In this document: in pieces, positions 35,590-47,400 of the stretch
Position numbering within the stretch: position 1 is the first letter of the stretch
Layout of the letters: every line of letters begins with the position of its first letter
Assembly (NCBI GenBank): GCA_907163375.1
Contig: CAJQUW010007083.1
Span: forward strand, 124,001-188,000
From: Prostheceraeus crozeri
Lineage: Eukaryota > Platyhelminthes > Polycladida > Euryleptidae
Direction of reading: 5' to 3'
Length of the DNA: 64,000 nt
The notes under the pieces: generated by a model
Seen by the model: only the letters and a program-made list of their open reading frames with translations
Told to the model about the DNA's origin: nothing
Database searches by the model: none
Made by a program: the position numbers and the translations under genes

Positions 35590-36290
35590 ATTAATTTGCG
35601 TCCTCAGTTGAAAAATGGAAGCAGACCTGAATAGCAGCCATTTCATCAATATTAGGAATCATCAGCAAGCCTAGTTCATATCTCTCAACATCGACATTTT
35701 CCTCTATTTAACTCCCTATTTAAAGTTGCAGCCATACTCGGGCAAATTTGAGATTTGCAATTAGCAAGTTCATGAAATTTCGACATGCATTAAATATCAC
35801 TTTAGACACACTAGTGGCATGTCGTCTAAACTAGCGCGCGTGCAATAATTAATATAGAGTGTTTTTTACAAATACAATGTAAATAGAACAATTAAATATT
35901 GAGTAGCAGCCTCAGTTGAAAAATGGGAACAGACCTGAATAGCTGCTATTTTCCCGGGCATAGCTGCAACTTTAAATAGGGAGTTGTGTCGATGTTGAGA
36001 GGTGTGAACTAGGCCTGCTAATGATTCCTGATATTAGATGAAATAGCAGCTTTTCAGGTCTGTTCCCATTTTTCAAATGAGGACGAAACTGAATATTCAA
36101 TCATCCTATTTACATTCTGCTTACCGGAAACAGCATTTATTAATTATTACAGGCGCACTAACTTGGGCGATTTGTCAGCAAATGTCATCAGCGTGTGTTT
36201 AAAGTGACATTTAATGAATGCCCGTCGAAATTTCACTAACTTTCTAGGCCTAATTGCAAATCTCAAATTAAGTATCAATTGCATATCGGA
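35590..36290. repeat. Foldback cluster of dispersed repeat family R1 (copies A and B)
   Basis: Copy A (35604-35830, inverted) and copy B (35880-36290) share CCTCAGTTGAAAAATGGRAR, AACATCGACA and ATTTGAGATTTGCAATTAG. Copy B is itself foldback: AAATGGGAACAGACCTGAAT at 35922 is repeated in reverse complement at about 36050-36078. Additional copies lie at 54618-54838 and 59244-59480. No coding capacity. Confidence 0.75.
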
Positions 36291-37622
36291 GATCAAGTAT
36301 GTCTATAGAAATGTAAATTGACAAGGGGAAGGAAGATAAACACTGTAGGGCTACTTCTCTATGACGTTCAAGTTATTTCAAAGAATTTTGAGTACATCAA
36401 GTCGGTGTATCGGCTCCTTCTTTTAGGAGATTTTACAATATTTCTTGAAAGATGGAACCGATGTACCGAACTCAAAATTCTGCAATGTCTACTGCAATTG
36501 TCATGCGCTAACTGCAACGCTTTTGGAAGATCATTGCATACTTCTACATAAACAGATTTCCTTACTATCAACAAGAAGTTGATTGCGAATACAAGATATC
36601 TCGGAAATCTTATTGATGAGGTAGAAACTGATTCCGAATCCCACAGTTGAGATGAGAATAGGAGAGAGGATGACTTTCTGCAACACATTTTCACACTTGC
36701 AGGAAACACAAGTCTTTCTCCTCTGCCCGGCCGGTGTCATATGAGAACACCACATTAAGCTAATTTTCTTAATATGACTCATACACCCACGGAATTAGGC
36801 AACTTGCTCCAGTACATTGAAATCTCTTGCGCAATGGTCAGGACATTTCTTAAGTATGAATTCAATGCATCTTTTTTCAGTTAAATAATCGTTTAAATTT
36901 GATTCTCTTTTAAAGAGGCTGCAAAGTAGATTTCAGTGATGGACTTGTATTTGACGTTTTCTTGATTGCTCTGTCATCACGGAATCGATGAGGTCACAGT
37001 TCTGTGAAGATCATTAGTTCCAATCTGTTGCTGGCATCAAGCTCTCCTTGTCTCTTCTACTGAGGGTAGGAGACGGGAACTCAAGTTTGTAATGAAGATA
37101 AGGATCGGTATTTTGCACACGATGTGTCCTCCGACTTGAGTGAGGGAAAGAGACGAGTTGGGCCTGAATTCGCCTCAAATCCTCCTAGAATGAACCCAAC
37201 GACGCATCAAACCCCTAACGGGAACCGATCTCAAGAATGCTTACCTGTAGAGAGATAATGATCGACAGTGGCGGATCGAATTGTCAAGTGCTTCTCCTTG
37301 TCAAATCCCTGCCGAAATTGTGAGAATTCATTGCGAGGTCGGCCTGAGGCTCAGAGTTTGATCTGGCCTTCTGGAAATGAGACTGGCAGGTCGGTATTTG
37401 AAATGAAGCAGTCAGAAAGTGAGGGCGCTCCATGTTCCTCTTCATGATTGCGGTTAGCCAAGCGCAAATGTTCGAAAACTGTGGAGACATTTTATTTACA
37501 TTTTTTTAGGTGTCTACATACAGCTACATCATAATCAGTAAATCTGCTTATAAAAGAATCCACTAACATTGCGTCTCTACTTTCTCCTTTCTCTACTTCT
37601 TCTACTTTCTCTTCTTTGTTGA
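36291..37622. other. Mostly intergenic
   Basis: Open frames on the minus strand at 36368-36782 have no motif. One candidate exon is listed separately at 37245-37343. The pyrimidine-rich stretch 37577-37620 precedes the repeat copy that follows. Confidence 0.35.
37245..37343 (-). CDS. Candidate internal exon, unrecognised
   Basis: Acceptor GAGCCTCAG|GC at 37344 and strong donor ACAG|GTAAGC at 37244 bound 99 nt, open in the phase 1-1 frame (residues FDKEKHLTIRSATVDHY). Length is a multiple of three. Splice signals are the only support; no homologue recognised and no partner exon assigned. Confidence 0.25.
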
Positions 37623-38172
37623 AGAAGAGCTGCTTCTACCGAAATAGCATGTGTGCAGAAATTAAGTGAAGCTGCTCACCAACGTCAATGTCACCTTTCG
37701 TAAAGGGTGAAGATGTGTTACAATTACTATCATGTGTTGCTATTACTGTCACGCCAATAATTTATTTGCTGTAGTTACACATCATAATTGGCGAAGCCAA
37801 GCAAATAAACCCGATCATAACGTAGTCTGACTTTGTGTTTATTGTTCATGTTGTTTAATTTCATTGTCGCTAATTGCATTCACGACATGGTTTAAGATGC
37901 TTTGGTGGACAATCGATCCCCGCTACTTGCCTTAATGTCGGCGGTCACAATTGTGACGAGTTATTTATTCATTGATTATAATCGCTATGACATCTGATGT
38001 GTGATGGTGAGGGTTTGATCCTGCCAACTGACAGAGTCGCGTAAGTGGCTCGTAGCTCAGGTGGTTAGAGCACAGGTCTAGTTAACCTTGGTCGTAGGTT
38101 CGAATCCTACCAGCCGCACATCTTTTGCATGGCAATCTGATTTATCGTGTATTTAAATCTCATTGTTGTTAA
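37623..38172 (+). repeat. 550-bp dispersed repeat R2 with tRNA-Thr-like sequence, copy 1
   Basis: About 94% identical by eye to 49385-49934, same orientation; both start AAGAGCTGCTTCTACCGAAA and fade out after TCATTGTTGTTAA. A 20-24-bp phrase TTTAATTTCATTGT(C/T)G(C/T)TAA occurs twice in each copy, about 295 bp apart, suggesting one full and one truncated tandem unit. Contains AATAAA at 37802 but no coding region. Confidence 0.8.
38045..38118 (+). tRNA. tRNA-Thr(AGT)-like, probably pseudogene
   Basis: Cloverleaf elements: D arm GCTC-AGGTGGTTA-GAGC, anticodon arm CAGGT-CTAGTTA-ACCTT (4 of 5 pairs) with anticodon AGT, T arm GTAGG-TTCGAAT-CCTAC perfect. A box TAGCTCAGGTGG and B box GGTTCGAATCC are intact, so pol III could start here. 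Against a working tRNA: the acceptor stem pairs only 6 of 7 and leaves an extra base before the D arm, and position 37 is T instead of a purine. The same defects occur in the copy at 49805-49878, so the pair travels with repeat R2. Confidence 0.5.
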
Positions 38173-38589
38173 TTCCATATGATAATTCAGAATATCATGA
38201 AACGTACGACCAAACTCTTATCATTATAAATTCGAAGCAATAAACTAAGAACTTCTAGTTTTCTAACATCCTGTTATACATATTCTGATTAAGTTTCAAG
38301 TACTGTAAGGAAGTCAAGAATCTCAGCATTTCGTTATCTCTAGTTTTCACCAGTCTTCGAAAGTTACATGAGAGGATGGTGGATAGTTAATTCTAATTCA
38401 CTCGAGACACTTTTTCTGGACTTTGACGACAGAATGTACAGTATGTATGTGTGATATGCGCATATTACTATCAACTCAGGATCGTGAAATCGGAACATGA
38501 CATTTCTGTGAATAATAATGATTAAAGTGAAATTTAATTTGACCTTTTTAATTTATAGTATATATTTTAAACTATAATGTAAAATTTAA

Positions 38590-39324
38590 CATGAAGAGCA
38601 TGGTATATTACCGTATGTTTGTCCAACGCATGTCTAATAGAAAGCATTGTTCAACAATGTACCGTAAATCCACTTTTTCTGGTGTTTACATGAACTTTCA
38701 CAGTTTTGTGCCTATTGCATATAACAGAGGTCTTGTTCGTTCGCTGTTTATTCGCGCGCTTCGTATTTGTTCTGATGATTGATAGCTATAAAGCTACCAG
38801 CATCAATAACGTTTCTGTTGCCACCGTGGAAAGGAAAGCTGTTTATATCAACTTGCCTTTCTACGGTAACAAATCTAGTTTTTTCATCCGTAAATCTATC
38901 AATGAAATGCTGGCCAAGTTTGCTACTGCAGCCAAGCCTGTCTTGATGTTCAAGACTAACTCATTCCCGTTGCTTCTAAAGATCGTCTGCCAGTGACCGT
39001 TACGTCGTCTGTCACATATTCTTTTCGCTGTGGTTGTGGATCAACCCATATTATGGAAGGACGTCGCGCCCTCTGACTGTTCGATCAAGGGAGCATATAC
39101 CCAAGTGGTTTTCAGACGGTCGCTCGGGAATCTCTCGCTCTGCCATTACCGAGCATGTGCTCAGCTGTGGCAACGTTCCTGATGACCCTTTGAGCAAGTT
39201 TCAGATAGTGTGTCGTGCCTACAACGATCGCAATTTGCGCATTCTTGAAACACTTTATATTAAACGTGACTGTCCAGATCTGTGTAAGCAAAAGGATCAC
39301 GTGATCAATCTTCGGCTGCCTTGA
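38590..39324 (+). pseudogene. Penelope-like element, RT thumb and GIY-YIG endonuclease
   Basis: Three frames together give the C-terminal half of a Penelope-like retroelement (PLE) polyprotein. 38591-38782: YRKSTFSGVYMNFHSFVP followed by RGLVRSLFIRALRICS, the RT-thumb block with 'YRKpTfTg.y.nf.Sf'. 38706-38996: NLPFYGNKSS...KFATAAKPVLMFKT, the linker ahead of the endonuclease. After a frameshift near 38975, FRCGCGSTHI, and after another near 39045, YYGRTSRPLTVRSREH, SAITEHVLSCGN and ILETLYIKRDCPDLCKQ: the GIY-YIG nuclease with its Arg, His and Glu. PLEs combine RT with this nuclease. At least three frameshifts make the copy dead; the RT palm is missing (5' truncated). Confidence 0.8.
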
Positions 39325-39450
39325 TAATCGTGTGATTGACCAGACCGCGGTTGATCTGTCATCAGAATTGTAACTGTTTATTGTAAAGTTGTCACTTGCT
39401 GGGTTACCTTTGACAAGACCAGTCGAAACATGTCAGGCTGATTTTATTAG
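39325..39450 (+). other. PLE 3' flank with hammerhead-like relic
   Basis: TTGACAAGACCAGTCGAAAC at 39410-39429 has a small GAC/GTC stem followed by CGAAAC, as after stem II of a hammerhead core. The CTGATGA half is not preserved. Weak on its own. Confidence 0.25.
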
Positions 39451-41557
39451 TTTTTGATTTTCACTTCATTACATATGACTTCGAAAGTATTCTGTGAGCT
39501 TTTCCTCTACAAAATTTCAAGCAGGCATAAATGTATCACTTTTATGTTACAACACTTATTTTCATAAAAGATGAATTCTAATAACAATTTTCCGAACATT
39601 TTTGAGGTCAAGTGGATGTGCACATGAGAAGTGATTGCTCATGTCGCTTAACCGCTTTAGTCAAGGAGCTGAGACCACTATATCCCCTCTATGTCCAGAC
39701 CACAGAAAAAATGAGGCAAGGCCAACAGTTTCTTGTGTTTCTCACGGCCGGTCAGCCACTCACATGTTTGAAATTTTGTTGCATTGAACTGTCTTGTGTA
39801 TTTTTTAGTTCTATCTCTGTGAGTACTTTCAATTTTATATAAGGTGTTGGCCTACCTTGCTTGACGAGTGTCATCTTTTCAGTATATTCCTTTGGGACGA
39901 AAGGCGTGGTTATGATCTCATCTGTAGTAGGCCTACTAAACATAGCGTCACATCAATCACATAAAACAAATTATCTGGGTGTTCGAGTAGATGCATTGCT
40001 CTGCGTTCATTGGAGAACGCTCATCATCTGATCGCAGTCTTGTCTGAATGTCAACCATCTGCTATTGTTGACGTAGTGGCCTCTCTCACATTAAACGAAG
40101 CCAAGAACAATTGGGTTGCGCTTCCCTTACTTTATTTAGGTACCGCGCCTCGATCAAGAATTGTGTAATAGAATTTCATTGCAAAAATTGGAGAAGGCAA
40201 AGGATTATGTCTATCGGGAAAGCCAATATTGGCGCGTGGGCGTGCGCTTAGTGCCTCACACGCACACAACTCTCTTTCGCTCTCTCTGAACATCATTGCT
40301 CCGTCTGAACACACGACTAGCTTGTGTGCCTAATTGTTCGAAGAAAACAGCTGTGATTCATTCACGTGAAACTGTTCACTGAGGTTGAGCGTCTGATTTT
40401 GAGTCGGAAAGCTGTGCACAGCTATCACAAGAAGCTATCGAATTTAAATGAATGATGACACATTTCATTTTTATAATTGTTGAAAAATAATTTTTGAAGG
40501 TGCGCCGAATGCCTCGCAGGTACGGCGAAGACGCCACTGCTGAAGGCCCAGATCTTGGTGACCAGTAAAACTCTGTATGCAAGCCTCTTCAAGGTTGGGT
40601 TTTGGGTTCACTCTTCGGGTTTAGGTAGTCTTGGTCCCCCCCCAAGAGTAAAGAAATTGACCATGAATGATCATTTGCGGTTTTCTTGGAAAAATTCTGC
40701 CTAAGTATATGACCACATCATGTCATAGCAGGTCATCTACATGGAAGCCTACATGCATGTACATGTAAATATGTAGCCTTCTTCAACCACACGATTGGTT
40801 TTTCTATGATAAAACTGTGCTATCATCAACTTTGATATAGACCTACCGTAAATGTCTATCGGATAGTTTGTTTAAATAGCTTTTTAAACTGTGCTTTGAC
40901 TACCTATGATTTCCTTGTGAATTTAATCCATTAAGCTAGATGTAATGCATATTGTGTTAGACAGAATTTTGTATAAATCATTTTGCGTGAAATTAAACAA
41001 ATAATACATAGAAAAATGCCATGCATTAAACCAACACCTGCATAGCGCTTATGCTGTTAAATTGGTAGCCTACAGCAATTCGTAACTTGCTTCATATATA
41101 GCCTCTTGCCTTGAAAGTTAAAAGCTTCGGCCTATATTGTTTATTCACTAAATTTGTTTGTCACTTTATTATTAGTGGCATTCTTTGATGAATGCTTCTT
41201 CCGAATAATAAAAATATCGCTATATCTACATTTGTGCTATTTTCATCCTATACGAGGCCTATGTTATGTGTGTTTCGTTTCTCGATCAGACATGTTGTAA
41301 GGAATGTAGCTTAGTCATGCATGTTGTTCTAATTAGGAAATTATTAGGCTGTATATGTAAACAGGGTTGATGATATTAAACTCAGAGATAACCTATGCCG
41401 ATAATTAAAACTTTTAGCTGAATATTAATATGGCCTCAACTCCGCAATAACAAATTCATGTAATAAATAGTAATTAATATGAACATTAGATACAAATTAA
41501 TTGGTCAGCAATATGTAGCCTACAATATGGTATGATTCAAAATATCTTCATGCAATT
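39451..41557. other. Intergenic, nothing recognised
   Basis: No supported exon or repeat. A run of eight C at about 40637 and two head-to-tail TTCGGGTTTAGG-like phrases are the only simple features. Confidence 0.45.
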
Positions 41558-41884
41558 TTAAATCTCATAATTCCAAACATGCTCTGGAAATTGTTGTTCC
41601 ACTTCATTAGAGAAATAGCCACTCTTTGGTCCAATCTTGGGGGCACCCAAGATTAATCTTGGTCTTGAGGGGTACCCAACCTTGGCCTCTTCGTAATATT
41701 GATAAATTGCATTACTTGTATTTCTATCTGCATAAAAAACCATTAACAATCCGATTGCATAAAGTGCCTGGCCATATTTTTTTATCATTTCTACTATATC
41801 TTTATAGCAGTCAGCAAGACACAACTTATCAAAGGCAGAATAGCACTGATATGCAGGCACTAAGAATTTATCAATAAAGGTGGA
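41558..41884 (-). CDS. Unrecognised open frame, downstream of the 42-kb terminal exon
   Basis: About 108 codons open from a stop at about 41882 to TAA at 41558. Composition is protein-like: Cys-rich start (YQCYSAFDKLCLADCYKDIV), a hydrophobic span QALYAIGLLMVFY, then a polar tail. No ATG at a sensible place, so if real it would be a terminal exon. No family recognised; non-coding sequence is possible. Confidence 0.22.
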   Translation of the reverse strand, partial: STFIDKFLVPAYQCYSAFDKLCLADCYKDIVEMIKKYGQALYAIGLLMVFYADRNTSNAIYQYYEEAKVGYPSRPRLILGAPKIGPKSGYFSNEVEQQFPEHVWNYEI

Positions 41885-41971
41885 TGTGCATTTTGTTTCT
41901 TAGATCAAGTCAATCTTTGAGACTATCATAAATAAAAACAAGATCGAAAGTTTCTCAGAAAATGCTGCGTT

Positions 41972-41977
41972 TTTATT
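41972..41977 (-). terminator. Candidate poly(A) signal AATAAA
   Basis: AATAAA on the minus strand about 180 nt after the stop codon of the exon ending at 42155, a plausible 3' end for that gene. Confidence 0.4.
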
Positions 41978-42154
41978 TCTGATCAAAAATGCGTGCAAAA
42001 TAAACCTCATCAGAATCACTCGCAACATAAAAAGTCTATCAAATGGTCGCTTCTCTAGAGATTTCGCAACAACGACATTTTTAAAAGACGCGCGACTCCC
42101 GACCATAGACAGAACGCCAGCGCTCATGGAATGGGCGGAAGACGGCAGATCACT

Positions 42155-42846
42155 CTATTCCAATAGGTAGTCCAATTCACCTCGAAGAACTGCTAAAGCA
42201 GTTGGTGCTTCTTCATCCCATGGCTTAATGCCTTGGGAAAGCAGTTCATTGACTTCATCTTCTGTAAATCCACAAGTAAGGTCAAGGCCAGCTCCCGTTT
42301 GGCCTCCAACCACAGCTGCAGCCGTGGCTACGAAAGACGAATTGGCTAGTGATCCAACATTTCCACCGCAGCTGCTACTAGCACTGCTTCCTCCACTTTC
42401 ATTGGTTGCATTATTGAGGCACGTATCTCCGCCGGCACCAGTCTCTTTTTCAACGCCTGTGGAGGCAGGCGGTGGATTGGATGCGGCCAGAGTGGATGCG
42501 GCGACAGCTGATAATGAAGCCGGTGCTCCGATAGCTGCCTGAGCCAATGGAGACGCCAATGATGACGTCAAAGACAATTGACGAACGCCTCCTGTCAAGT
42601 TAGCTGGACGAGTGCCTTTCTGGCACTTTTTTAAGACTTGCCTATTTAATTGCTCGATTCGGCGCATTATATCACGTTGTTGAATTCTCCATGGAGCTGC
42701 TGGTGGATTCAGCAATTGTACCAGTGCAGCGGTAGTGGCAGCAGCAGCTGCCGCTTCCAATTCTTCCTCAACAGATTGCTGATCAGCCAAAAGGTTCCGC
42801 AAATCTGAGCGTAATTTGCCAGGACTGAAGAGACCCAAATCGTGTC
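42155..42846 (-). CDS. Terminal exon of a host gene, Ala/Ser-rich with conserved-looking tail
   Basis: Acceptor TTTCTCATTTCAG|GA at 42847 opens a frame of about 230 codons to TAG at 42155-42157. It starts HDLGLFSPGKLRSDLRNLLA, then a helical region with an Ala run (EEELEAAAAAATTAA), IQQRDIMRRIEQLNRQVLKK, a low-complexity Ser/Ala/Gly stretch, and a distinct acidic tail FTEDEVNELLSQGIKPWDEE. Acceptor phase requires one nucleotide from the previous exon; the exon at 50383-50676 ends in exactly that phase (G + GA = Gly). Codon use and the lack of stops over 690 nt in AT-rich DNA support real coding. I do not recognise the protein. Confidence 0.65.
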
Positions 42847-43902
42847 CTGAAATGAGAAATAGAAGATTGAAGAGATTGATAAGTACATATTGTCATCATC
42901 TTTCATTTTGATCAGGGGATGGCGCCTGAACAAAGGTGTGATAGTACGGTGGAAAAATATAATCTTGTCAAAACAAAAACCAATCACTCGGCAACAATGA
43001 TTTCGACAACAGACATAAATCATCACACAAAGTGTGTGTTGCCCGACAACAAAACATGAACGGCAACTCCGCCGACTCAGCAAAGGTGAACGCCAAATAC
43101 ACGAGACAAAAGCGGCGGCAATGTGCGTGTTCGTCAACCTTTCCTCACTACATTGACATCTTAGATCTAAGAGTAGAAATTGATCGTATGTCTATAAAAG
43201 TATATACTGACTTATTATTGGGAAGAAAAGATATCTCATTGATCTGCGGATTAGATTTATTAAAACATTAGCGTCGAACTTCAGGATATCAACAGAAGTG
43301 ATTCAAAAGAGACATGTCGCAAAAGAATCAAGTGAGCGCAGGTTTTTTCTAACATGATTTTTCCTGTTTTAGCAGGATCTACGACAAAATCTCAAAAATC
43401 ATGCTGATTGTAACGCATCCAGGGAATGCAGTACTCAAAAGCAAGTTCTATACATCAAATTAACTGAGAAACAAGGCCGTTGATGACAAATAGAATTAAT
43501 AATGCAGAACTGATCTATGCCGTAGAATTAAAATTCAATTTTATTCTATCTAAAGTAGATCTGTAAAATACTTCTACCTGCATAAGCAATCGAATATTGT
43601 ACTCGTAGTCCGCACCCATTTTCATCAATAGCCACTCTCAAACATTAGCTGTCAAATGTCACATGAGATGATAAATCCCTGCTTACATTGACGTGATAGA
43701 ATTATTCAAGAAAAATGGTAGATTTGGTACTCCCTTCATCACTTCACACCCTTGGATATTCCGAGAATCCTTCTTATATATAAATAAGTACAGAAACACA
43801 TTTTTGTTCCCAATCCAAATCTCCGGTCTCTTTAAATGCCATTGACTGATCTGTGATTTTTACTTTTGAATTATCAGGAGTGAATTGTTTTACCCATGTA
43901 TG
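42847..43902. other. Probable intron sequence
   Basis: Lies between the two phase-compatible minus-strand exons. No additional exon is convincingly bounded. Confidence 0.4.
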
Positions 43903-44425
43903 CACAGAATTAGATTGTTTAATCGCATCACTTTGCTAGAAGTGCAAACTGATTCAAACAGATGGCACATGCAGGAACTTAATAAGTGGGCAAAAAGAAA
44001 TTTTTAATACCTTACAGAGATAGGAAAAATAGTCGTGCGTTGCTTGCGGATTGCTCTGAATTCCTTCAAAATGCTCCGATCGCCACGATTCCTTCAGATT
44101 CGAAGAATTCAGATCATTGCGCAAAAGTTTTCTCGATAATGTTGGGCCCTCCGACCATTATTAAAAAAGTTAGCAGGCGCACGAAAAAAACGTTCACAAA
44201 CTTCTCTGCAGAACTTGACATCGACTGTGTCTCTTTGCTGTGTGATCCGGTTGATAACAGTCACTGAAACTTTGCAAAATTTGGCGTGTTTAATGTTGAA
44301 CTGGCTGCTCATTGTTCGATTGCTATGGTATTTAGTCAAGAGATTGTGCCATTTCATTGACGTTACATGTTCGAATGCTTCCTTTCTAGTCAAACGGAAG
44401 AAGAGACGACCTGTCTAATTCTGTG
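43903..44425. mobile_element. 523-bp hAT-type MITE, copy 2
   Basis: Same family as 6618-7142, opposite orientation. Ends CACAGAATTAG / CTAATTCTGTG; flanks CATGTATG (43895-43902) and CGTGCATG (44426-44433) are an 8-bp duplication with two differences, so it is older than copy 1's perfect duplication suggests for that one. The plus-strand frame from 43986 stays open 93 codons and encodes the same unrecognised sequence as copy 1, beyond which one TGA replaces an Arg codon of copy 1. Confidence 0.82.
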
Positions 44426-47400
44426 CGTGCATGTCTTTATAATCAGCGACAAATTGTTTGATGTTGACCTAAATTCTACAATATGCCGGTTTATATATGC
44501 CAGGGCAATGTGCATGTGGTTTACTTGTAAAATATCTTCGTCGTCTATCCAACATCTCGTCAGATAAAATGAATTTCTTTCTCACTCAAAGGAACTATCC
44601 AGAGAATCATAGTCAGCCATTTTGCTGCTGTATCAGGTAATATGAATTTTTCAAAGAAGTAAGAGCGCAAACTATCTCAACGTTTTGCTCATCGTCTATT
44701 GAGCACTCTGAAGAGCCAAGATAAAAAATGAGCGAAACAATTGCATACATCAATTGATCACAAAATTAAGCATGGTTAAAAGGAAATATGTAAATCTTGT
44801 ATTTGCGTAGCTAACTTTCATGCAAATATAAGCGACATCTAAGAGACCATGCTGCATAGACTTAGCGAAAATATAGAATATCAGTATTTTCTAACACATA
44901 AAAAAATAAAGCTTCACATAATCTCTGTCTATTCAGATTAGGATGAAGTTTCTGAATGAAAAGAATTTCACACATTCTTCGATGTTCTTTCTTTCATTTC
45001 TTCAAGATCTTGAAACTCTACACAGAAATTGCTCGGCCGCAGTTGCATACCAGGCGATGCTCACTTATTGTAGAGTGCTGATGCTCTTCAACTTGGAGCA
45101 AATGTCTCGACGCGAATCCAACATAGCTCGCATCGTACGAAGTGTGATCGCATATCTATGTGGAATTCACGTCACGAATTTTGTTCCAAAGAGTCGAAGA
45201 ACATCAGCACTGTGATTAGCGAGCATTTTGCAGTCAGTTCATGTGAGTGATTCATTTGCAGACCTTTTGACTGTATCCTTGAGAATGCTTAGTAGAAAAC
45301 GAGCGAAACGGTGGAAAAGTTTCATTCTTATTTCTTTCAAAAATAAAATCACAACAATGCTTCATCAACATAAATTACTGATAAAAATTATTTCGAATGC
45401 AAATTCTACCTGTCCAAACTAGATGACTAAGGCAAAGCAGGGTATACATGTTATGTAGGGTTGAAATTCATGCATTTGAAATGCATTTGACGAGGAGTTT
45501 GAATGAATCCATGCAATTCGTAGAATATTTCTCACTTCTACATTGAAAATGGGATTGTATAACTTATTCAAGTTTAAGTCAATTCACTTATTTGTTAAAA
45601 GATATTTACTTTCTAGAAAGTACTATGTTGACAATCCGAGTTCAGGGAATACAAACGATACAATAATGTAAGTATAACGACAATTATTTCCAGCTATCTG
45701 TTGTGCCAATGCAAAATATTGACAGCGACGTTTAGAATACATTCCATCACGAATTTTATCAAACAGCTTTCAAACTGTGCGGACATTAAAATGCCTTGAA
45801 TGGCAGTCGTAGAAATATTTTGATTTTCATTGCAATTGAATCATTCATTTTTCACAGTACACAGTTGATTTTCAAATGAGGTAGGAGTGTCGGATAATGA
45901 GTGCCCAATGGGTAGCGAATAAGTTATCGACGGTTCTCATCTAAGCGCTGCTCCGTCAGTCCTTACTCGGACCACAAAAAATCAGGTAAGTGCATACTAT
46001 AGACCACTCCATAGCAGCTTGTTGGATATTCAATCCGAATTCAGCCAAATCCGTAACCAGCACGCTCGCCTGTGATTTAACACGTTTCGATAGCCAGTTT
46101 TCCATTCACTTCTGGAGTGACTGATGAAGCGACTGATGATCGGCGGCCAGTCAGTGCAGAGAGTCGAACGCAATGCCTCTCTCACAGAACCCACACATTA
46201 ATCTTCAAGCCACAGAAACCCCTGTTATAACTTGATAGGGACTGCAAAAATGACACGTTCTATCCTAGGTGAAATGTAACGTGCGTTTGACGAGATGAAG
46301 TACGTGTAAAATGTACATACCGTTATACGTATTTACAAAGGCATATAGACTTACATATACTTAGGTATTTTTGCTGAAATGTGTTGCATTATTGTATGCA
46401 ACATATAGACATTTGGACACGTCGTAAATATCTGAATCTCGATAACGGTCATTGACTACAACTTCCTCGGAATCGCCTTTTCTCAACTTCAATTCTGCTG
46501 AATAATTGGCTATCACTACCATCAACAAGCAGTTGAGATAATGGGATTTGAACATAAAAGAACATGTACGCGCGCGTTATGCATCGCCTTAGACCGTGTG
46601 CATACCCATAGACATGACGGTGCAATAGGGATAATGAGGCGCTCAATTGTTTGACTTAGCTCATGGGAGAACCGATGAATGGCCGACATTCGAGCTCGTT
46701 ATCTTGTGAGTGCACACCATAGCGTCATAAAACAACCATTCGCAGTTCAAAAAATACGTTAGAAAAATTATAGGTGGCTCTGGGGAAAGACAAATTGGTC
46801 TGTTGTTTTAGAGAAGCACGTTATAAGCACGTTATCAGAGAAGTATTTTATACAGTAGAGACCGGAAATTTTATTGGTGTCTTGACGAAAAGTACATTAA
46901 CAGAGTCCGTTGTAAGTGAGGTGCTTCTATTCTTCCCCTCTTCGAAATCGAATTTCGTCAAGCGTAGTCACATTGGATTTAGAAAGACTTGATCAGTGAT
47001 TGAGTGATAGCACAACGCCACAGAAGTTTTACTTGACCCCCGGGATGAAGGATTGGTCCCTTGGATATTCAGTTAGAATACAAGATGCAGCTGTTCTGTG
47101 ATCATGAACTTCGTGGGATTGTTGTCTACATGCTTTTACGACGGAATTGAGACTTCACTTAGGAGCAAGAGAAGATCGCTGACGGTGCGACACTCGCGGG
47201 TGTCAACAACAAAAATGTCGGAGGGGGGAGAAGAATAGAAGTACATACATGTAAGTGGGTCTTACTTAGACCAACTAAACCATAAAGCAGCAAGAAGTCA
47301 TTAAATTGCAGCAGCTGCCTAATGCTAAAAATTCAATTAACACTTATAGCCTACATTTTATTTGAATCATGTTTTCATCTCATCTGCATCAACCATTGCT

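Noticed and set aside
36368..36782. Minus-strand frames with a hydrophobic span
   Set aside because: No start/donor pair or family motif; composition alone is insufficient.
37256..37310. MIDSGGSNC phrase resembling a retroviral aspartic protease
   Set aside because: It is isolated: no flap or second conserved block, a stop follows within 20 codons, and no RT or gag nearby on that strand. The opposite strand has better splice evidence.
46850..46990. TATACAGTAGAGACC as a pogo-like end
   Set aside because: No inverted partner or second TA-flanked end found.
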